From Spiroplasma poulsonii (lineage in GTDB: Bacteria > Bacillota_I > Bacilli_A > Mycoplasmatales > Mycoplasmataceae): DNA of 64,000 nt. The translations under genes were made by a program, and so were the position numbers. Position 1 is the first letter of the stretch; each line of letters opens with the position of its first letter. The notes beneath the pieces were generated by a model that had not been told where the DNA came from, did no database searches, and saw only the letters and a program-made list of their open reading frames with translations. This document shows positions 55,168 to 64,000 of this stretch, piece by piece. The stretch is taken from assembly GCF_009866525.1 (NCBI RefSeq), contig NZ_CM020866.1, forward strand, positions 1,145,504-1,209,503. The letters run 5' to 3'.

Positions 55168-56439
55168 CTATTTATTTTTTAAAGTTTTATATACTGCAAG
55201 AGCAATTGCTTTTGATAATAATGGTGGAACTGCATTTCCAATTTGTAATAATTGTCATTTTTTTGTGCCCTCAAAAATAAAATCATCTGGGAAACTTTGT
55301 AATGCTGCTAATTCTCTTGGAGTTAAAACTCGTGGTAATTTTGGATGTATATTTACACCACCATGATTTTCTTTAATAGTACATGAAGTCTTATTTCATG
55401 GCGACTTTTTTCATGCATCTGAATAATTCTTATATAAAGATTTACCCTCAGGAACTTTTGATAATCTTTTCTTCATTTCTTCTGTATGATTTGTAAATAT
55501 ATGATTAATATCTTTATTTTCGTCTATATATAAAAAACGTTCTAGTTCTTGACCCAAAGTTTTATAATTATTTTCATTAAAAATAGGTTCTGGATGATAA
55601 TTTACTAAACCTATATTATTTGCTATAAAAATAACTCTTTTTCTTTGCTGAGCAACACCATAATCAGCTGCATTCAACGTATGAACAGAAATATTGTATC
55701 CTATATCTTGATAATCCGAAATTATCATTTTTTCAATCTTACCATTTAGCATACTTCGTAATCCTTCTACATTTTCCATAACAACAAATTTAGGATTTAT
55801 TTGTTTAACTATTTCCAACATATCTAAATATAAAGAATTTCTAGGATCAGCCACAACTCTATTTCCTGCCATACTAAAACCTTGACATGGAAACCCCCCA
55901 ACTATGACATCTACTTGCTCTTCTTTACATTTTTTAATTACATTTTGTTTTATTTTGGCATCTTTAATATCTCTTGTTTCAATATTTTCATTTGGAAATC
56001 TTCCAGAATTTATAAAGTTTTTTTTATATGTGTTAACAGCACATTGCAAAATTTCTACACTATAAACAGGTGTAAAACCAGCCATTACCATTCCACAAGA
56101 TAAACCACCAGCTCCTGAAAATAAATCTAAAAATTTTAATCCATTTTTATTATTTTTATTATTTCAACCATCAATTATTTTCATTTCAGGTAAAATATTT
56201 ATAAATTTAGTGTCTTGATATTCAATATTTTTATTGAAATATTTAATTCTATCTGGTATTTTATTAATTTTATGGTCCGCTGTTTTTCACCTATAATATT
56301 CCTCTTTATTTACAGAATAAAAATTACCACCTTTTTTCTCTGCAAGTAGTTCATTACTCGCGATTGCTCTACGAATAGTTTTTAAGCTCTTTTGTTCTAA
56401 TTCAGCTATTTCTTTAATTGTTAAAAATTCTTGACGCAT
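55168..56439 (-). CDS. DNA (cytosine-5) methyltransferase with N-terminal HTH, 423 aa
   Basis: C5-MTase motifs are in order: FLDLFSGAGG (motif I, 103-112), GGFPCQGFS (motif IV, Cys185), MENVEG (motif VI), QQRKRVIFIA (VIII) and QIGNAVPPLLSKAIA (IX/X). Before it, about 95 residues begin FLTIKEIAELEQKSLKTIRRA, a MerR/excisionase-type helix-turn-helix. Such extensions in M.EcoRII-type enzymes repress their own gene, so autoregulation is plausible. Between motifs VIII and X the target-recognition region is short. With the adjacent endonuclease it forms a type II R-M system. Confidence 0.88.
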
Positions 56440-56510
56440 ATAATATCACCATAATTAATTATAATACATTTTTTAAAAAACATGTTAAGTGGACATATTT
56501 TTTTAAAAAT

Positions 56511-57113
56511 CTATTTAATTTTGCCATTAATAAGTGAATCAATTGCAATTCTAATTACTTTTAAATGATATTTATAATATGACATTTTATATTTATTATT
56601 ATTTTTTCTTAATAATAAAATAAAATCATTCATATTTTTTGGACGTCAATTATAAGGAAATGTTATATTGTTAAAATTTAATACTAATGGATGCGCAAGA
56701 ATGTTTCTTATATTTTGAATTTCATTTATTTCACCATCATTATAATTTGAAAATAAATTTTTATTTTCAGTATTTATATATAATGATTCAAAAAAATTTT
56801 AATTTTTCTTAATGGTTCACTTTTACCTCCTGTTTCTAACTGTTTTAGTAACATATTGAGACCCCCTTCTTTGCCAATTAATAAAATATTAAAAGGATTT
56901 ATAACTATAATCCCTGATGGTAAAATAATTTTATCATTTAACAATATTACAACTGCCATTTTTCTAAATGATTCATACATTATTTAATAATTTTATATAA
57001 AAATAGGTAAACTGCATAATATCATTTTGATCCGGGACATCTGAAATACAATTTTCAAGAGCAGTAAATTCAACAATAATTCATTTTTGTAAATCAATTA
57101 ATTCTTTATTCAT
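56511..57113 (-). pseudogene. HEPN-like protein, frameshifted, next to the DUF262 gene
   Basis: Three frame segments together make one 200-codon gene. The start is MNKELIDLQKW; the middle segment (FRKMAVVILLND) is one base out; the end returns to the first frame and contains IRNILAHPLVLN. R-x4-H in RNILAH is the HEPN nuclease signature. Two 1-nt indels, one in a T-run near 56800, disrupt it. HEPN proteins of this kind often pair with DUF262 proteins; the family call is inference. Confidence 0.5.
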
Positions 57114-57121
57114 TTTTAAAT

Positions 57122-58181
57122 TTAATTAATAAAATTTTTTATTAATTTGATTCTTTCCTTTTTTCTATTTGGATCTGTTGTTCCTTGTGTATGCAATTCA
57201 ATACATTTTTCACACATTAACTTAAAATTATCAGTAAGTGCCTTTTTTTCTTCTAAATATTGTCTATTTTTAGTTTTAGTTAAAAAAATATTTCTATCTA
57301 GTGAAGCGAGTTTTGCAATTTGATCATTATCCATTTTTTTATTTCTATTAACAACATAAAAATTGTAAAAAAATATTTACGATCAAAACTTAATAAACTA
57401 CCATTTAAGTTAATTATTTTTTTAAAAATATCTATTGCTTCCCTATAAATATATATAACAGAATTTAATGCATCTAAAGCATTTGAAAATGTATCATCAT
57501 TATCATATTTTTCATAAAAATTATTGATACTCTTATCAGAATCATTAACATAACTTTCTAAATAAAAAATTAAAATTCTTGCTAAATCTTCTTGCAACTT
57601 CATACGTCTTATTTCCATATCTTTATATAATCCAAGTTCTTCTATTTCATCAAAAATTGCTAATCTTATTTTTTCAACTATAGTTTTAAATGTACCAAAA
57701 TAATTTGCATTTCGTAACTCTTGACTATTTAATGCATAATTAAATGTATTTAAACGAGCAAAAATATCATATATTATATTTTTATCTTTAGTAGAAAAAA
57801 CCTGACAAGGAATTTCGTATAATAATATAAGTTCTTTTTGTTCATCTGGTAAATCTTTAAAAAATAAATTAGCCACTTCTTCATTATGAACTTTTAAAAT
57901 TTTAAAAGAATTATTAACATACTGCAAAATTGTAGATATTCGTTGTTGACCATCTACTACTTCTCTATTAGTTTTCATGGTAGAAGCATCTATTTCTTCA
58001 GCTAAAAAAATATGTGAAATAGGGTATCCTGGTATCCTTTAAGTAAAGAATCTATTAAATATGATTTTGCTTTATCAGGTCATACTAAATTTCTTTAATA
58101 ATGTGGATTAGTAATTAATTGGTTGCTTTGTGATCAATTTAAAAAATCTATAACTTTATATTGTTTACTAGTAGTTTGCAT
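57122..58181 (-). pseudogene. DUF262 (ParB-like nuclease) protein, decayed
   Basis: The N-terminal part starting at ATG 58181 reads IDFLNW, then ITNPHY stop RNLVW, where a Gln is expected at the TAA. After YLIDSLLKGY an 8-bp tandem duplication shifts the frame. Beyond it the DUF262 signature REVVDGQQRIST is intact for over 200 codons. A 1-nt loss in an A-run near 57337 separates the last 65 codons. DUF262 domains occur in GmrSD-type and other anti-phage systems. At least three lesions make it inactive. Confidence 0.72.
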
Positions 58182-58360
58182 TTTGCACCTCTTTCATTCA
58201 TACTTTGATCAACTTTGTTAATAATTTTATTATATTAGATATATATAAAAAAACATAAATAAAATCTAACTTTTTCAAATAAACTAAAATTTGAATTTTT
58301 ATCATAATTTTATTTAGGAATCTATAAGTAAATTTCCTTTTCTTTTTGGTTAATCCTTTC

Positions 58361-59077
58361 TTAACCAACAACAACATTGTGATAAACTTCTTGAACATCA
58401 TCAACTTCGTCTAACATATTTAACATTTTTTCAAAGCGCTCTGCGTCCTCACCTTGTAATGTAATTCGTTCATAGGGTAACATTGTAATTTCCGCCATTT
58501 GAAATGCTTCAATTCCATTTTCATCTAAAGTTTTTTTAACACTATTAAATGCTGTAGCGGGAGCATACACAACAACTTGGCCATCTTCAGCCACAACATC
58601 ATTAACATCACAATTTGCTAGCAGTAATAATTCAAAAATTTCTTCAACTGTTTTTCCTTCAAAAGCAAAAACTGCTAAATTATCAAATAAATGCGTTACT
58701 GCACCATTAACCCCTAATTTACCACCAGTTTTTGTAAAACAATTACGAACTTCTGCTATAGCACGATTAACATTATTTGTTAACGTATCAATAATAATTG
58801 CACTGCCTCCTGGTCCGTAACCCTCATAACGAATTGCTTGGTAGTTTTCATTATCATTACCACTTGCTTTTTTAATTGCACGGTCAATAACATCACGGGG
58901 AACTTGTTTTGATTTTGCTTTATCGATTGCATTACGTAATGCTAAATTAGCATTCGGATCAGCTCCGCTTTCCCGCGCTGCTAAATAAATTTCACGTGCC
59001 ACCCGGTTATATAACACCGCTTTTTTCGCAGCAGTTGCTGCCATTGATTGTTTTCGAACTTCAAACGCTCTTCCCAT
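58361..59077 (-). CDS. yebC: YebC/PmpR family protein
   Basis: 238 aa, full family length. MGRAFEVRKQSMAATAAKKA at the start, then NLALRNAIDKAKSKQVPRD, YEGYGPGGSAIIID and GGKLGVNGAVTHLF are characteristic. YebC proteins act as transcription or translation factors (relief of ribosome stalling at proline runs has been reported for the family). ATG follows GGAG. A formerly neighbouring operon (tsaEB-rimI) lies just upstream, separated by IS5 copy 10. Confidence 0.93.
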   Translation of the reverse strand: MGRAFEVRKQSMAATAAKKAVLYNRVAREIYLAARESGADPNANLALRNAIDKAKSKQVPRDVIDRAIKKASGNDNENYQAIRYEGYGPGGSAIIIDTLTNNVNRAIAEVRNCFTKTGGKLGVNGAVTHLFDNLAVFAFEGKTVEEIFELLLLANCDVNDVVAEDGQVVVYAPATAFNSVKKTLDENGIEAFQMAEITMLPYERITLQGEDAERFEKMLNMLDEVDDVQEVYHNVVVG

Positions 59078-59124
59078 AATTTGCTCTCCTTAAATCCTGA
59101 TTTTTTCCGTATATATTATACAAT

Positions 59125-60191
59125 AGACTTCTTGCATTACTTGTTAAAAAATTGCAAATATTTGTAAAAAAGATACTAATAGAAAAATATAATTTTAATT
59201 AATTATGTTTTTTATTTAAAAATTTAATATTTTTCCACAACGAAAAATTAATTTATTATTTAAATTATTTAATTTTAAATAAATATTTTATGTTAAATAT
59301 AATAATTGTAAATTATAAATTGAGGCAATTAAATTAAATCTTAAACCAAATCTTTTTCTTCGATTACGATATTTTTCTGTAATAATTTTAAATTTTTTAA
59401 GAATAGCAAAAATATTTTCAATAATAATTCTCATTTTTGAAACTAGTCTATTATATTGCTTTTGTTCTTTGTTTAAAGGGTTTTTCTTTGTTTTCTTTGT
59501 AGGTATTAGAACATTATTGTGATTTTTTTGTATTCCTTGATAACCACTATCAACTATTAATTTGGTATTTTTTAAAATTGGGATTTTTGATTCTTTAAAT
59601 AAAGCATAATCATGTTTTTTTCCGAGCGAAAAACTTGTTGCAATAATTTTTTTGGTTTCTTGTTCGATAATTACTTGTGTTTTGATCGTGTGTTTTTTCT
59701 TTTTACCAGAATAAGATTGTTTTTGTCTTTTTTTGGGCGTTGGATTGGAGTTTCGGTAGCATCAATAATAATAGTTTTATCATTAAAATAATCATTTATT
59801 AGTGCTTTTTTACCAGCAAGTTGTTGAAAATCAGAGTTTTTAATTAAAATATCTTCAATTCACTTAATATTACGATAACAATTAGCCTCACTAATATCAA
59901 AACTTTTACCAAGATGAAAATAAGTCTGATATTCTCGTCAATATAATAAAGTCATCAATAATCTATTTTCTAATGATAATTTATTAGTTTTACCACCTTT
60001 TTTAAATTTTTCTATTTCAGCAACTTTTAAAATATCTAACATTTTATTAAAAGTGGATTTTTTTATTCCTGTTAATCTTAACCATTCTCTATCATTAACA
60101 GTATTAAATTTATTATTGTTCATATTTTTATGTCCTCATAAATTATATTTTATAATAATATTTTAATAAAAAAGGGTATCGCAAGAAGTCT
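59125..60191 (-). mobile_element. IS5-family element, copy 10 (inverted)
   Basis: 1067 bp flanked by AAT on both sides, inserted between yebC and the rimI-like gene without hitting either. Confidence 0.9.
59288..60123 (-). CDS. IS5-family transposase, copy 10
   Basis: Two-frame transposase as in copy 1, with one private change near the start (Leu to Val at residue 9). Confidence 0.82.
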
Positions 60192-60208
60192 AATAAAATC
60201 TTTAAAAG

Positions 60209-60634
60209 TTATTTATCATAACGCATTAAATAACCATTTTCATTACCATAATATTGGGGAATTGTTCGCACAATGTCAAATCCATGCTTAAGATATAACT
60301 TTTGGGCGGCTAAATTATGTTCATTTACTTCTAAAAAAATACTATGAAAAGGAAAATGTGCTAATATATAAGTTAACATTTTAGTACCCCATCCTTGTTG
60401 GTGGTGTGTTTTTTTAACGGTAAGTTTAATAATTTCTAAATCATCACCACTATGCATTAAAATAAAAGAGCCCACTAAATTATTATTAAGAACCAATTTA
60501 TAAACAAGATAATTCGGATTATTAATAATTTGAATTAAATTACGATATTTATAATAATGCTGCGGGTAATTTTCTTGCTCTAACAAAAACAATAATAACC
60601 CATCAGTATTATTAACTGCTTTAATTTCGAACAT
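60209..60634 (-). CDS. rimI: RimI-like ribosomal-protein N-acetyltransferase
   Basis: A 141-aa GNAT with LTVKKTHHQQGWGTKML (acetyl-CoA loop, Q/R-x-x-G-x-G/A type) and LEVNEHNLAAQKLYLKHGF, a block typical of RimI. The start ATG overlaps the tsaB stop by one base. RimI genes commonly accompany tsaB. The IS5 insertion begins 17 bp after its stop. Confidence 0.82.
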   Translation of the reverse strand: MFEIKAVNNTDGLLLFLLEQENYPQHYYKYRNLIQIINNPNYLVYKLVLNNNLVGSFILMHSGDDLEIIKLTVKKTHHQQGWGTKMLTYILAHFPFHSIFLEVNEHNLAAQKLYLKHGFDIVRTIPQYYGNENGYLMRYDK

Positions 60635-61206
60635 TATCCGAAAGCTTTCTTAATATAACGTGGTTCTAAAGCGAAAATATCATCTACCAAGTGAAAATGG
60701 TTCTTTAACAGTTGATAATTTTGGACGGGGTCAATTTCTTGTAAATCACTACGAAATTGATAACCTGGAAATTGTTTACTAATTTCGAGACAAGTTTCAT
60801 AATCAACAACTTGACTAGGAATAATTTCTTGCCCATTACTAATTACAGCAAAGTAGCGTTGTCCACCGCGCGCATCTAACATTGAAACAACACTGTCAAA
60901 TCCTGCTTGATATAATAAAGTATTAATAACCGATACTTTAACATCGGGATTAATTATTTTAATGGTTTTAACAATTGTCATTGGAATTCGAAGCCCAGTA
61001 TAACTCCCTGGTCCTGTTGTTAAATAAAAATGATTAACATCTTTTAACTGCAAGTGATATGTTGCTAATAACTTATTAATCGCTGGTAACGTTTCTTCAG
61101 TGTGACGCCGCGCATTATTTTGATGAACATAGCCAAGAACTTGCTCATCTTGTTCTAATATTAAAATTAAAAAATCAGTACTAGTATCAATAAATAGGTT
61201 TAACAT
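60634..61206 (-). CDS. tsaB: tRNA t6A biosynthesis protein TsaB
   Basis: A 190-aa ASKHA-fold protein: LFIDTSTDFLILIL at the start, HTEETLPAINKLL, and LTTGPGSYTGLRIPMTIVK are diagnostic. It is the scaffold partner of TsaD and TsaE in threonylcarbamoyl transfer to tRNA A37. It starts one base after tsaE ends. Confidence 0.93.
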   Translation of the reverse strand: MLNLFIDTSTDFLILILEQDEQVLGYVHQNNARRHTEETLPAINKLLATYHLQLKDVNHFYLTTGPGSYTGLRIPMTIVKTIKIINPDVKVSVINTLLYQAGFDSVVSMLDARGGQRYFAVISNGQEIIPSQVVDYETCLEISKQFPGYQFRSDLQEIDPVQNYQLLKNHFHLVDDIFALEPRYIKKAFG

Positions 61207-61207
61207 A

Positions 61208-61669
61208 TTATCCCCCGCTTTCTAATGCAATGCGTAACGCGACATTATTGGTTTTAATGGTAAAAACTCGTTCCTGGTCTTTTTCAATATTAATAGTAAT
61301 TTTAATTATTTCATACTGGTCAGTTAAATCCTTACTAATTAAACTTGGTCATTCAATAATATTAATACTATTTGGGAAATAATCAAAATACATTCCTCAT
61401 TCTTCAGAATGATCTAAGCCTAATAACCGATAACAATCCATATGGTTAATAAGCGTTTGATCTGGGGTGGTATATTTATTCATAATAATAAAAGATGGTG
61501 AAGTAACTGGTTTTGTCACTCCTAACGCTGCTAATAAATACTTTGTAAAAGTTGTTTTACCCGCTGCTAATTGTCCTTCTAATAATAAGCATCAATTGGG
61601 TTGTAAAAATGGTGCTATTTTAGTAGCTAATTGTTTTGTTGCATTTTCATCGCTAATCATTATTTTCAT
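61208..61669 (-). CDS. tsaE: tRNA t6A biosynthesis ATPase TsaE
   Basis: 153 aa. Walker A in EGQLAAGKTTFTKYL (G32 to T39), followed by VTSPSFIIMNKY and HMDCYRL, the usual TsaE blocks. Three TGA-Trp codons mean a standard-code reading would miss it. First gene of the tsaE-tsaB-rimI operon. The ATG at 61669 has GGGATAT upstream; the second ATG, three codons in, is an alternative. Confidence 0.9.
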
Positions 61670-61781
61670 AATATCCCACTTTCTATAAATAATTATATCT
61701 AGGAATTAATTATTGTGCTATACTTTCCAAAAAATATGTAATAATTAAAGTGCAGAAAAAGAGAAAGGTCGTTATAAACTA

Positions 61782-62768
61782 ATGAAAGATATTTTAATTA
61801 TTGGTGCTGGTCCCGTTGGGTTATATGCTTGAAGCTGTGCTGGAATGTTGGGATTAACTGGTTATACCATTGAAGGAAATGATACCCCGGGGGGTCAACC
61901 CTGAGAGTTATATCCTGAAAAACTTTTATATGATATGCCTGGTTTCCCGGAAATTAAAGCAAAAACTTTTATTGAAAATCTAATTGTCCAAGGTGAAAAA
62001 AATAATAAACAAATAACATATTTTGGAAAAACAAACATTCTAACGGTTGTTGAAGAAAATAATGGATTTACTATTACTTTAACAAATAACAAAGTTCTTA
62101 ATGTTAAAACAATTCTAATTACTAGTGGCAATGGTGTTTTTACCCCTATTCGGTTAGAACATCTTGATGCAACAAAAGAATACGACAACTTGTGATATGC
62201 TGTGAAAGATCTACCTACTTTAACTAATAAAAAGGTTATTGTCCTTGGTGGTGGTGATAGTGCTGTTGACTGAGCAAATCATTTAGTTGAAGATAAGATT
62301 ACCAACAATGTTACCATCATTCATCGTCGTGACTTATATCGTGCCAAAGAAAGCAATGTTCAAAAATTACAGCAAAATAAGATTACCGAACTCAAACCTT
62401 ATCATGTTAAAGCAGCACAAATCCAGAATAATGAGATTACAATGTTAACCCTTGAACATAAAAGCAACAAAGAAACATTAGAAGTAACAGCTGATTATTT
62501 TATTGTTCAATATGGAGCCAAAGTAGCACCAACAATGTTACAGCAGTTTTCATTAGAAACAACCCCAATGCGGAAAATTATCATTCAACCAAGTGGGCAA
62601 ACTAGTCACAGCCATATTTTTGCCGCAGGAAATAGCGCTTATTATGAAGGAAAATACTATAATATGGTCACTGGTTTTGGCGAAGCAATTAATGCTTTAT
62701 TTAACATTACAAAAATCATTCATGGTAATAAATATCATCCTGGTTATTTAAGTGATATTAAAAAATAA
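61782..62768 (+). CDS. Ferredoxin-NADP reductase-like (TrxB-type) flavoprotein
   Basis: 328 aa. FAD-binding GAGPVG at residues 8-13, NADPH-binding LGGGDSAVDWA in the middle, and a C-terminal FAD block HIFAAGNSAYY. The CxxC redox pair of thioredoxin reductase is absent (the corresponding region reads GGGDSAVDWANH), so it fits type-2 ferredoxin/flavodoxin-NADP reductases. Transcribed away from tsaE, with an AGAAAGG site before ATG and its own terminator. Confidence 0.85.
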
Positions 62769-62784
62769 TAATTATACTTTATTT

Positions 62785-62813
62785 AAAAAATGTATATTTT
62801 ATATACATTTTTT
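62785..62813. terminator. Bidirectional terminator
   Basis: AAAAAATGTATAT and ATATACATTTTTT pair around TTT, between two convergent genes. Confidence 0.75.
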
Positions 62814-62828
62814 GTTTTATTAAATTCT

Positions 62829-64000
62829 TTACGTTCCTTTTAATTTATAAATTTCTTTTGGTGGTTCATCCTCACTCATTTTCTTTGTATTTTGGTGTAA
62901 GGCTTCTTCACGTTCTCATAATTTTTGATATTGCATTTCTGGTTCGGTTAAGATAATAAAATCATCTTCATATTTTTTCTGACGAATTTGACGCATTTTA
63001 TCTTGGCGTTTTGTTCAAATTTTATGCACAATTGGTAAACGTAAGAAAATTCCACGAACTGAGCGCGGTGCTCATAAGATTGAGTTCCCAATAATAACAA
63101 ACAAGGAAGCAAAGATTAATCCAAAGAACATATTTAATAGTTTTTGTCAGCCCCATATTGGTTGTAACTGATCATTATAAATTTCCATTGGATTATATGT
63201 TTTTGTTAAGAATAAATAGTTAACTAAAATAGCAACCACAATTGGCACCAATAAAATCATTCAATTACGAAAAACACCTTTAAAATTACTATTGTATGTT
63301 AAAAATAATCAGTTATAAAACCATAAATATAAAAAGCGAAGAAGACTAACAAAACACGTAATAATTAAAATCCCATATAATGCCGCGGAAAGATCATTTA
63401 CTAAAAAACAGAAAATTAAGGCCGTAAAAAAACACAACACAATATTAATAATTCCAATCACAAAGGTTGGAATTGCCGTTTGTTTATAATTTGCTTTGGC
63501 GTACACTAAAACATTGGCTGGTTCAGCTAAAACAATAAAAACCGAACTTAATGCCACTAATAATGAAAATGTTGGCTGATAAAAAATACTTTTAAAAATA
63601 GCTATTTCTTGTGCGGTTCAAGCATTTACACCTGTTGCACTATTATTAATTTGTTCAATAATTTGGGGAGCATATAATGTTGTCACAAAATATGGTGATA
63701 AAATAAATTGGTTTACAAATAAAAACCCACCAATCATAAAGGCATACGTTTCAAACTTAAGATAGCTATTTCAATCAATCCGGCCATTTTTTGCCGTTCA
63801 AGCAGCAAAAAACTCACGAAATGAATTAATTAAAATCATCATAATACTTCGTACCCCAACGGTAATTGTCATATATAGCGATAAGGTTGATGACACCCGT
63901 AATCCTAATAGTAAAGCGGTAATAATAACATCCCCATTAATTAATAAGGTCTCACCAATATTTTTTAATACAACAATATTACTTGATTTTACTAATTGCA
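62829..64000 (-). CDS. Polytopic membrane protein, flippase/MATE-like (partial)
   Basis: The frame is open from the window edge to TAA 62829 (390 codons), so the start is missing. At least seven hydrophobic segments precede a charged cytoplasmic tail of about 75 residues (ending IYKLKGT). Segment order and loops resemble the MOP/MATE flippase superfamily; this is a loose fold-level guess. Many TGA-Trp codons occur in the loops. Confidence 0.6.

Noticed and set aside
58198-58404. 68-aa hydrophobic ORF downstream of yebC
   Set aside because: It overlaps the yebC end in another frame, starts inside it without a site and looks like translated AT-rich DNA.

Overview
The window is low-GC DNA read with the mollicute code (TGA = Trp). 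Nearly every recognisable protein needs in-frame TGA read as Trp, for example ParC, ParE, LepA, PlsY and the P-type ATPase. Together with filamentous-phage (plectrovirus, SpV1-like) genes, IS5-, IS3-, IS30- and ISLre2-like transposases and the absence of cell-wall genes, this points to a Spiroplasma chromosome. I cannot assign the species from the sequence alone.

Layout: 1-2705 is a nest of insertion sequences. An ISLre2-like transposase remnant is cut by an IS5-family element, beside an intact IS3-family element and an IS30 remnant. 3350-20956 is mostly chromosomal core on the minus strand: a cation P-type ATPase, L33, an ABC exporter pair, the parE-unknown-parC topoisomerase IV cluster and, divergently, plsY. 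It is interspersed with decayed genes (agmatine deiminase, a YczE-like membrane protein, a GNAT acetyltransferase, two unknowns). 20957-24080 holds two opposed IS5 copies around a TOPRIM-domain fragment, flanked by two members of a tiny-ORF family. 24084-27774 carries a frameshifted NAD(P)HX repair gene, a YgjP-type metalloprotease and a membrane protein with a long tail.

27997-46723 is the most striking part: an 8.3-9.4 kb segment present twice in tandem, bounded by three direct copies of the IS5-family element. Target-site duplications show that the middle IS copy is a hybrid of the two outer ones, so the duplication arose by recombination between IS copies. Each unit carries an S1-domain gene, the tail of an OST-HTH protein, an IS3 copy and a plectrovirus cassette on the minus strand: HUH Rep, a possible ssDNA-binding protein broken by an IS, a run of very small overlapping ORFs, the probable major coat protein, small membrane proteins and a truncated Zot-like ATPase. 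The cassette looks defective for making virus in both units.

46962-64000 returns to core genes: lepA, an ECF-type S component, fmt, a Cas4/DnaQ-like DUF2779 protein, yebC, the tsaE-tsaB-rimI operon, a ferredoxin-NADP reductase-like flavoprotein and a membrane flippase-like protein running off the end. A small defence island lies at 53990-58181. It holds a cytosine methyltransferase with an N-terminal HTH, an adjacent PD-(D/E)XK endonuclease, and a decayed DUF262 plus HEPN-like pair. Ten IS5-family copies in all are dispersed across the window and explain most of its rearrangements.
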